Source of the DNA: an archaeon
GTDB lineage: Archaea > Nanobdellota > Nanobdellia > SCGC-AAA011-G17 > GW2011-AR18
Direction: 5' to 3'
NCBI GenBank assembly: GCA_023245565.1
Contig: JAHFKB010000043.1
Location: 1 to 5,501 of the forward strand
DNA: 5,501 nt
This document shows, piece by piece, positions 1 to 5,470 of the stretch. The first letter of the stretch is position 1, and every line of letters starts with the position of its first letter. Made by a program: the position numbers and the translations under genes. The notes under the pieces were generated by a model, which was not told the origin of the DNA, made no database searches, and saw only the letters and a program-made list of their open reading frames with translations.

Positions 1-245
1 ATAACTTATTAAAAGAAATTGGAGATAATGTTGTAATTCTAAGATTCAAAGGATTAGGAGAAATGGACAGCGATGAACTTAGAGAAACAGTAATGGATCC
101 AACTAAAAGAGTTTTAAAAAAAATAAAAATAGAAGATGCAGTAGAAGCAGATAGAATGTTTAGCATATTAATGGGTGAAGATGTAGAACCTAGAAAAGAA
201 TTCATAATTAATAATGCAAAATTTGTAAAGAATTTGGATGTATAA
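1..245 (+). CDS. gyrB: DNA gyrase subunit B, C-terminal end (5' truncated by window)
   Basis: Open from the left edge (first full codon at 3) to TAA at 243-245, giving the last 80 residues of GyrB, the ATPase/TOPRIM subunit that pairs with GyrA to introduce negative supercoils. The motif RFKGLGEM (42-65) is the signature in the C-terminal TOPRIM/tail region of type IIA topoisomerase B subunits. It is followed by DELRETVMDP, then IEDAVEADRMFSILMGEDVEPRKEFI, closely matching the usual GyrB ending (IEDAxxADxxFxxLMGxxVEPRRxFIxxNA), and the protein ends NLDV, as GyrB proteins typically end near NLDI/V. The ATG at 63 is the conserved Met of RFKGLGEM, not a start. No extra C-terminal domain follows. 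The next gene begins two bases after the stop, and gyrA lies in the same operon. Identification is firm; gyrB rather than parE is supported by the neighbouring GyrA with its GyrA-box. Confidence 0.95.
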   Translation, partial: NLLKEIGDNVVILRFKGLGEMDSDELRETVMDPTKRVLKKIKIEDAVEADRMFSILMGEDVEPRKEFIINNAKFVKNLDV

Positions 246-247
246 AA

Positions 248-925
248 ATGGTAGATACAGGAATAATTTGGGGACAACATAGAACTGAAGAATTAATAGC
301 TATTGGAGTAAAAAATAAACTTATTCACGATCAAAATTTAAGAGATTTAACATTTATAGAATTTGCATTATGGGAAATTGATGATTACATTCCACTTTTA
401 TATGAAAAAGCTAAAGATCCTAAAAATTTTGAAACATTAAGAAGAAATAATAAAGAAAGAGTTTCTGATTATGAAATTGAATTAAGAAGAAAATATGGAC
501 TAGCAATGCTAAATTTACATGATGGCCAACAAATTCATGGTGTAAATTATGAAATATTAATTATATTTCCCCATGATTTAGAAAAAAAAGAAAAAATTCG
601 AGAAATTTTTGAATCTGTAGGGAGAAATCAAAATTTAAAAGTAAACACAAATCCTAACAACTCACTTGATGGTAAATTTTTTGGACCTTTTTTTATAGAA
701 AGCACATTAATTGAATTTATGACACCAGAACCATATGTTCTTAAAAAATATCCATCAATAGAAGTCGAACAACTAGTAAGAAATTTAGATCCAAGAGCAT
801 TTAACAGCGATTTTAGATTTCAATATATGACCCCAGATACAACAAATCCACTATATGAAAAAACTGTAAATAGATATTCAGAATATATTAAAGAAACACT
901 TTTAGAAATTAGAGGTCTAGCATAA
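248..925 (+). CDS. Hypothetical protein between gyrB and gyrA (225 aa)
   Basis: I do not recognise this protein. It starts at the first ATG, two bases after the gyrB stop, and ends at TAA 923-925; only a weak purine-rich stretch (GGATG, 236-240) precedes it, so translation may be coupled to gyrB. It appears soluble: no signal peptide, no membrane segment and no cysteine. Residues 12-90 look mainly helical and charged, with an acidic-aromatic patch (ALWEIDDYIPLLYEKA, 40-55). Residues 91-135 look alpha/beta, with a hydrophobic strand YEILIIFP (101-108) followed by the charged helix LEKKEKIREIFESVG. A Gly/Phe-rich segment (DGKFFGPFFIES, 141-152) and a Tyr-rich C-terminal helix follow. Codon use matches its neighbours and the frame is open throughout, so it is very probably a real gene. 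Its position inside a gyrase operon suggests a conserved partner role, but no function can be assigned. Confidence 0.85.
   Translation: MVDTGIIWGQHRTEELIAIGVKNKLIHDQNLRDLTFIEFALWEIDDYIPLLYEKAKDPKNFETLRRNNKERVSDYEIELRRKYGLAMLNLHDGQQIHGVNYEILIIFPHDLEKKEKIREIFESVGRNQNLKVNTNPNNSLDGKFFGPFFIESTLIEFMTPEPYVLKKYPSIEVEQLVRNLDPRAFNSDFRFQYMTPDTTNPLYEKTVNRYSEYIKETLLEIRGLA
911..916 (+). promoter_or_regulatory. Candidate Shine-Dalgarno for the 180-aa gene
   Basis: AGAGGT lies inside the end of the preceding gene, ten bases before the ATG at 927, and is complementary to the 3' end of 16S rRNA. It is the clearest internal ribosome-binding site in the operon; the 225-aa gene has only a weak GGATG. It supports ATG 927 as the start but could also be chance, because it encodes part of RGL. 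Confidence 0.4.
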
Positions 926-926
926 A

Positions 927-1469
927 ATGACAAGCTACTTTGAAAACTCACAATCAATAAAGAAAGAAATAGAATCAAGATTAGATTTAAAAAATAAGAT
1001 TACAATGTGCTTAGATGATAAAATTGAACCATTTAGTTTTGGTGGAACTGTTAATCTTTACAGAATTGGCAAACTAAAATCTGGTTTATACATCGCACTT
1101 AGAAGATTTAGACCTGAAATGGTAGAAGGTAGAAATGATTTAAATACTAAAAAGAAAGGAATGGAAATTTATTGTCAAAATGCTGAAAGATTAAAAAATG
1201 AAGGTGAAGAAGTTCCACAATTTTGTGTGGGGGTTGTAAATGGTAATGATGCTGGAATTTTAACAGAAGATTTAACCTTAGGTGGAAAATTTGACTTTGA
1301 TCATTTTCCTGATATGGATTTTGGTTTTGTTGTTGATGGAACAAATAGAAGAAAAGTTTGGGTTGACATAGATCATTTATTTAGCTCTGAATTGGGACAC
1401 AATAGGAATTATTATAGAGATCTTGGAATTAAATATTTTGCTAACGAAGCAAGGATTGATTTACAATGA
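927..1469 (+). CDS. Hypothetical protein, possibly a reduced kinase-like fold (180 aa)
   Basis: Starts one base after the previous stop, with GAGGT (912-916) ten bases upstream as a plausible ribosome-binding site, and ends at TGA 1467-1469, overlapping the gyrA start. I do not recognise a named family. Several stretches recall a protein-kinase-like N-lobe in the right order: a glycine-containing loop FSFGGTVNLY (36-45), a strand YIALRRF (55-61) where kinases have VAxK but here Arg59 takes the Lys place, a helix CQNAERL (83-89) with Glu87 as the alphaC-type Glu, and a hinge-like ILTEDL (111-116). VWVDIDHLF (144-152) resembles the metal-binding DFG/DxD strand of small-molecule and ABC1-type kinases. 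There is no HxDxxxxN catalytic loop, and only about 30 residues separate hinge and DxD. If the resemblance is real, this is a minimal pseudokinase or nucleotide-binding protein rather than an active kinase. The gene itself is near certain; the fold is tentative. Confidence 0.85.
   Translation: MTSYFENSQSIKKEIESRLDLKNKITMCLDDKIEPFSFGGTVNLYRIGKLKSGLYIALRRFRPEMVEGRNDLNTKKKGMEIYCQNAERLKNEGEEVPQFCVGVVNGNDAGILTEDLTLGGKFDFDHFPDMDFGFVVDGTNRRKVWVDIDHLFSSELGHNRNYYRDLGIKYFANEARIDLQ
1466..1469 (+). promoter_or_regulatory. ATGA stop-start overlap coupling the 180-aa gene to gyrA
   Basis: The ATG of gyrA (1466-1468) shares bases with the TGA stop (1467-1469) of the preceding gene, a classic arrangement for translational coupling by terminating and reinitiating ribosomes. 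AAGGA (1451-1455) lies ten bases upstream within the preceding gene and could help reinitiation. No better start for gyrA exists, since the conserved GyrA N-terminus begins about 20 residues in. Confidence 0.7.
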
Positions 1470-4400
1470 CAGAAGAAAATAAAAATATAAAAAATGTAAT
1501 AATTGAAGATCAGCTTAAAGAAGCATACTTAGATTATTCTATGTCAGTTATAGTTGGTAGAGCTCTTCCAGATGTAAGAGATGGATTAAAACCAGTTCAT
1601 AGAAGAATTTTATTTGCAATGAAAGATATGGGTTTAACTCATAGCAAACCTTTTGTTAAATGCGCTAGAATTATTGGTGAATGTTTCAAATATCATCCAC
1701 ATGGTGATGCAGCTTTATATGAATCTTTAGTTAGAATGGCTCAAACATTTAGTCTAAGATATCCTTTAATTTTTGGTCATGGTAATTTTGGTTCAATTGA
1801 TTTCCAGCAACCAGCTCAAATGAGATATTGTTTAACAGGAGATAGTTTATTAGTAACAGAAAAAGGATTAATAAGAATAGATCAATTATCAAAAAAAGAG
1901 AATATTAAATTAAAAATCTTATCTAAAGATAAAAAGGTCAACAATGCTTCAAAATGGTTTGATTCTGATGAACATCCAACATTAAAAATTATTACGAATA
2001 AAGGCTATAAATTACAAGGATCATTCAATCATCCAATATTAACATTAACTAGAAATGAATTTGGTAAACCAATATTAATATGGAAAAGATTAGATCAAAT
2101 AAAAATTGGAGATATTACAGTAATAGATAGAAGTGATAATATTTTATGGCCTAAAAAAATAAATTTGGAGAAATATAAACCAGAAATTAAAAATAAAAGA
2201 AGAGAAGTTAAAATTTTACCAAAATATATGAGCAAAAATTTATCTCATGTATTAGGGGCCCTAGTTGCTGAGGGTAGAATAAATGAAAAAGAAATAGAAT
2301 TTTGTAACTCTGATTTTAAATGGATTAAATTATTTGAAGAAAACTGGAACAAAGTATTTCCAGACTGTAAGTTACATAAATTCGATAAAAAACCCTCTTC
2401 ATACGGAAAGAAAGATTACAAAACTATAGAAATACACTCACAGTATGTTTTAGAATTTCTAAGAAGTTTAGGACTTAAACCATCCAAATCTCCAGATAGA
2501 AGAGTTCCTGAAATAATATTTAAATCTCCAAAAAAAATAATTCAGGAATTTTTAAAAAGCTATTTTGAAGGGGATGGTGGAGCGAGCCAAGCAAACAATA
2601 TGAAAGAATTAAGCTGCTGTTCTAGAAGTGAAAAATTAATAGAAGATATACAAATATTGTTGTTAAGATTTGGAATTGCTACAACTAAAAGATTTGATAA
2701 ATATAAAAATTTACATAAATTATATATTCGTGGTTTAAAAGATTATAAATTATTTAAAGAAAAAATCGATTTTATTTCAGATATAAAAAAGTTAAAATTA
2801 TCTAAGTTAATTGAAACATCTAAAAAAGAAATGTCTGTTACAGATTTTGTTCCTTATTTAAGTAGTTATATAAGGTCTTTTGTAAATAATGGAGAAAATT
2901 CTAAGTTTATTTACAAAAATAATTTTGATAGATATGGAAATATGCAAAATAATTACCAAAAAGTGTCTCAGATATTATTGGAAAAAACAAATGAAGATTT
3001 TAAACCATTATTTGAATACTTATTAGAAAATAACTATTTATTCGATCCTATAACAAATATAGAATTTGGAGGAATAAAAAGAGTTTATTCAATAAGAGTT
3101 GATAGTGAATGTCATTCTTTTATTGCTAATGGTTTTATTAATCATAACACAGAAGCAAAATTAAGTAAAATTGCTGAAGAAGTTTTAATTGATATAGAAA
3201 AAAATACAGTAGACTTTGTTCCAAATTTTGATGGTAGTTTAAAAGAACCTTTAGTTCTTCCAAGTAAAATTCCAAATTTATTAGTTAATGGGAGTTCTGG
3301 AATTGCAGTCGGTATGACAACAAATATCCCCCCGCATAACATCAATGAAGTTTGTAATGCAACAATTGCTTTAATTGACAATGATGAAATTACAGATCAA
3401 GAATTAATATCTTATGTTAAAGGTCCAGATTTTCCAACTGGAGGTTTAATAATTGGTGTTAATGGAATAAAACAAGCTTACAAAAATGGAAGAGGAAAAA
3501 TAATAATTAGAGCAAGAACAATAATTGAAAAAAATACAATAATAATTACAGAAATCCCATATCAAGTTGATAAATCAATGTTAATAGAAAATATTGCTAA
3601 TTTAGTTAATGAAAAAACAATAGAAGGAATTTCAGATATTAGAGATGAATCAGCTAAAGAAGGAATGAGAATTTTAATTGAGATTAAAAAAAATTCAGAT
3701 CCAAATATTGTTTTAAATCAATTATATAAACATTCACAATTACAAACTACATTTGGAATAATTAATTTAGCTCTAGTAGATGGAGAACCAAAAATACTAT
3801 CTCTAAAAAATATTTGTTTAGAATTTATTAAACATAGAAAATTTGTAGTAACGAGAAGAACAAAATATGAATTAAAAAAAGCAGAAGAAAGAGATCATAT
3901 TTTACAAGGATTATTAATTGCTTTAAATAAAATTGATGAAATAATTAAATTAATTAAAGATAGTAATGATGTTGAGACAGCAAGATCAGGATTAATTTCA
4001 AATTATATTTTAACAGAATTACAAGCTAATGCAATTTTAGATATGAAATTAAGTAAATTAGCTGCACTAGAACAACAAAAAATATTAAATGAACATAATG
4101 AATTATTAAAATTCATAGAAGAAATGAAAAATATCTTAGCTTCAGAAACTAGAATTTATAAAATAATTAAAGATGAATTAGTTGAAATAAAGGATGAATA
4201 CTCAGATAAAAGAAAAACAGAAATTATAGAAGGAGAAGATGAAGTTATAGAAACTGAAGACCTAATAGAAAAAGAAAACATTGTAGTAACAATTACTCAT
4301 TCTGGTTATATAAAAAGACAAGCTCTAGATGTATACAAAGGACAACGTAGAGGTGGAAAAGGAATAATTGGTACAGAAACAAAAGATGAAGAAGATTTTG

Positions 4401-5470
4401 TAGAAAATTTATTTGTTGCTAACACTCACAGTTATATATTATTTTTTACAGATAAAGGAGTAGTTCATTGGTTAAAAGCTTATAAAATTCCTGAAGCAGG
4501 AAGATATGCAAGAGGAACTGCATTAGTAAATATAATTAAATTAAATGAAGGAGAAAAAATAACTTCTGTAGTTGCAGTTGATGAATTTAAAGAAGATAAT
4601 TATTTAGTTATGGCAACAAAAAAAGGAATTATTAAAAAAACTTCTTTAGTAGAATATTCAAGACCTAGGCAAGGCGGAATTATTGGAATTAATTTAAGAG
4701 ATGATGATAAATTAATTAATGTTCAAATGACAGATGGAAACAAACAACTAATAATTGCTACTAAAGATGGAAGAGCTGTAAGATTTAAAGAAAGTGATGT
4801 AAAAGCTGTTGGAAGAAATAGTATTGGTGTCAGTGGAATAAAAGTTAGAAATTCAGAAGTTATTGGTATGGAAATAATTAATGCTCCTTATTTATTAACA
4901 TTAACAGAAAAAGGTTATGGTAAAAGAAGTGAAGTAAATGAATATAGATTAATCAATAGAGGTGGAAGTGGAGTTACAAATATAAAAATCACAGAAAAAA
5001 ATAGTAATGTTATTGGAATAAAAGTTGTAAATGAAAATGATGAAATTATGTTAATAAGTAAAAATGGAGTAATAATTAGAACTCCAATTTCTGGAATTTC
5101 AGTAATAGGAAGAAATACTCAAGGTGTTAGAATTATGAATATTGAAAATGGAGATAGTTTAGCAACTATTGCAAGAATAATTAATGAAGAAAAAGATATT
5201 GAGATAAAAGAAGAATTTAAACCAAGTGAAGAAATTGTAGTTCCAGATAATAATTCTAATGGTGAAGAAGAAATTGATAATAATGAATCAGAAACAAATA
5301 TAGAAATTAAAGATGAAGATAAAAAAGATTCTGAAAATATTAATGAAGAAAATAAAGTTGATACTAATGAAAAAGAAAATAATGAATCCTTAGATAAAAA
5401 TAATCTAAGTAATGAAAATGAAAAACCTTCTGTAAAAAAAGATTTTACATTAGATGGTTATGAGGAATAA
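1466..5470 (+). CDS. gyrA: DNA gyrase subunit A precursor containing an intein (1334 aa; 894 aa after splicing)
   Basis: GyrA is the DNA breakage-reunion subunit of the A2B2 gyrase. The ATG overlaps the upstream stop (ATGA) and starts just before the conserved YLDYSMSVIVGRALPDVRDGLKP block (21-43), as expected for GyrA. Residues 1-121 carry the winged-helix start, HPHGDAALYE (77-86, quinolone pocket) and the catalytic MRY (Tyr121). The intein is residues 122-561. The C-extein resumes TEAKLSKIAEE and includes KIPNLLVNGSSGIAVGM (601-617), whose Ile613 matches the DNA-intercalating Ile174 of E. coli, then EIPYQVDKS, the coiled-coil gate region and EQQKIL. The GyrA-box QRRGGKG (960-966) opens a six-bladed C-terminal DNA-wrapping domain (about 938-1237) ending in GRNTQGVR. 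A 97-residue charged tail follows. At 894 residues the spliced product is slightly longer than E. coli GyrA (875), although it lacks the insertion E. coli carries near the gate. Unusual residues flank the active site (Phe103; 113-118 FQQPAQ). Confidence 0.97.
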   Translation: MTEENKNIKNVIIEDQLKEAYLDYSMSVIVGRALPDVRDGLKPVHRRILFAMKDMGLTHSKPFVKCARIIGECFKYHPHGDAALYESLVRMAQTFSLRYPLIFGHGNFGSIDFQQPAQMRYCLTGDSLLVTEKGLIRIDQLSKKENIKLKILSKDKKVNNASKWFDSDEHPTLKIITNKGYKLQGSFNHPILTLTRNEFGKPILIWKRLDQIKIGDITVIDRSDNILWPKKINLEKYKPEIKNKRREVKILPKYMSKNLSHVLGALVAEGRINEKEIEFCNSDFKWIKLFEENWNKVFPDCKLHKFDKKPSSYGKKDYKTIEIHSQYVLEFLRSLGLKPSKSPDRRVPEIIFKSPKKIIQEFLKSYFEGDGGASQANNMKELSCCSRSEKLIEDIQILLLRFGIATTKRFDKYKNLHKLYIRGLKDYKLFKEKIDFISDIKKLKLSKLIETSKKEMSVTDFVPYLSSYIRSFVNNGENSKFIYKNNFDRYGNMQNNYQKVSQILLEKTNEDFKPLFEYLLENNYLFDPITNIEFGGIKRVYSIRVDSECHSFIANGFINHNTEAKLSKIAEEVLIDIEKNTVDFVPNFDGSLKEPLVLPSKIPNLLVNGSSGIAVGMTTNIPPHNINEVCNATIALIDNDEITDQELISYVKGPDFPTGGLIIGVNGIKQAYKNGRGKIIIRARTIIEKNTIIITEIPYQVDKSMLIENIANLVNEKTIEGISDIRDESAKEGMRILIEIKKNSDPNIVLNQLYKHSQLQTTFGIINLALVDGEPKILSLKNICLEFIKHRKFVVTRRTKYELKKAEERDHILQGLLIALNKIDEIIKLIKDSNDVETARSGLISNYILTELQANAILDMKLSKLAALEQQKILNEHNELLKFIEEMKNILASETRIYKIIKDELVEIKDEYSDKRKTEIIEGEDEVIETEDLIEKENIVVTITHSGYIKRQALDVYKGQRRGGKGIIGTETKDEEDFVENLFVANTHSYILFFTDKGVVHWLKAYKIPEAGRYARGTALVNIIKLNEGEKITSVVAVDEFKEDNYLVMATKKGIIKKTSLVEYSRPRQGGIIGINLRDDDKLINVQMTDGNKQLIIATKDGRAVRFKESDVKAVGRNSIGVSGIKVRNSEVIGMEIINAPYLLTLTEKGYGKRSEVNEYRLINRGGSGVTNIKITEKNSNVIGIKVVNENDEIMLISKNGVIIRTPISGISVIGRNTQGVRIMNIENGDSLATIARIINEEKDIEIKEEFKPSEEIVVPDNNSNGEEEIDNNESETNIEIKDEDKKDSENINEENKVDTNEKENNESLDKNNLSNENEKPSVKKDFTLDGYEE
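1829..3148 (+). mobile_element. GyrA intein with LAGLIDADG homing endonuclease (440 aa)
   Basis: In-frame insertion between catalytic Tyr121 and Thr562 of the precursor; removing it restores the standard GyrA sequence MRY-TEAKL. Block A is CLTGDSLLVTEKG (122-134), with Cys1 as nucleophile, very like mycobacterial GyrA inteins (CITGDAL). Block B is GYKLQGSFNHPIL (180-192), with His189; the usual TxxH is SFNH here. LIWKRLDQIKIGD (204-216) matches the LLWKLIDEIKPGD region of the M. xenopi GyrA intein. Block F is RVYSIRVDSECHSF (539-552) and block G is NGFINHN (555-561), with His560 and Asn561; Thr is the +1 nucleophile. Between the Hint halves lies an endonuclease. Self-excision would proceed by N-S acyl shift at Cys1, transesterification to Thr+1 and Asn561 cyclisation, joining the exteins. 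The size is close to the roughly 420-residue M. leprae GyrA intein. Class 1 splicing is inferred; activity is not proven by sequence. Confidence 0.96.
2225..2812 (+). other. LAGLIDADG homing endonuclease domain inside the intein
   Basis: Approximate limits, precursor residues 254-449. The first LAGLIDADG helix is VLGALVAEGR (2249-2278; acidic residue Glu269) and the second is LKSYFEGDGG (2552-2581; Asp370), the C and E blocks of intein endonucleases. Block D (RRVPEIIFKSP, 345-355) precedes the second helix, and block H (LLLRFGIATTKRF, then LHKLYIRG) follows it. Both catalytic acidic positions are filled and the frame is uninterrupted, so a monomeric double-motif nuclease able to cut an intein-less gyrA allele is predicted. 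Residues about 455-535, between this domain and block F, form a further helical segment ending in YLFDPITNIE, as in many large inteins; it may help DNA recognition. Confidence 0.9.
4343..4363 (+). other. GyrA-box (QRRGGKG)
   Basis: Encodes the exact heptapeptide QRRGGKG at precursor residues 960-966 (520-526 after splicing), at the start of the C-terminal domain. In known gyrases this loop is needed to wrap the T-segment DNA and introduce negative supercoils, and it is degenerate or absent in topoisomerase IV. Its perfect conservation is the best single argument that this protein is GyrA and not ParC. Confidence 0.95.
5177..5467 (+). other. Low-complexity acidic/asparagine-rich GyrA tail
   Basis: The last 97 residues after the sixth C-terminal blade are dominated by Glu, Asp, Asn and Lys, with almost no hydrophobic core, so they are presumably disordered. 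E. coli GyrA has a much shorter acidic tail (about 35 residues) that modulates DNA wrapping and supercoiling. A comparable role is possible here but inferred. The run ends with FTLDGYEE, which is less repetitive and may be a conserved end motif. Confidence 0.8.

Noticed and set aside
63..245. Separate 60-aa gene starting at ATG 63
   Set aside because: The ATG is the conserved Met of the GyrB motif RFKGLGEM and the frame stays open to the left edge, so it is the end of gyrB.
1147..1344. Reverse-strand open frame of 65 codons
   Set aside because: Antisense to the 180-aa gene. Its product is rich in His, Gln, Leu and Phe, as expected from reading AT-rich coding sequence backwards, and it has no homologous motif.
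2250..2266. Palindromic operator around GGGCCC
   Set aside because: Only the central six bases are palindromic, the flanks do not pair, and the segment encodes a conserved endonuclease motif.
1829..3148. Group I intron or insertion sequence inside gyrA
   Set aside because: The insert is in frame, has no stop, and carries protein-splicing blocks at both ends, which identifies an intein rather than an RNA intron or transposon.
3142..3381. Reverse-strand open frame of 79 codons across the intein/C-extein junction
   Set aside because: Antisense to the strongly conserved GyrA segment KIPNLLVNGSSGIAVGM, so its hydrophobic look is a shadow of that conserved DNA.
5220..5440. Nucleotide repeat array in the gyrA 3' end
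   Set aside because: The recurring AATGAAGAAAAT-like words are irregular and follow from Asn/Glu/Lys codons; there is no fixed period or spacer structure.
1466..5470. Topoisomerase IV subunit A (parC)
   Set aside because: A perfect QRRGGKG GyrA-box, six C-terminal blades and an adjacent gyrB-type partner favour GyrA.
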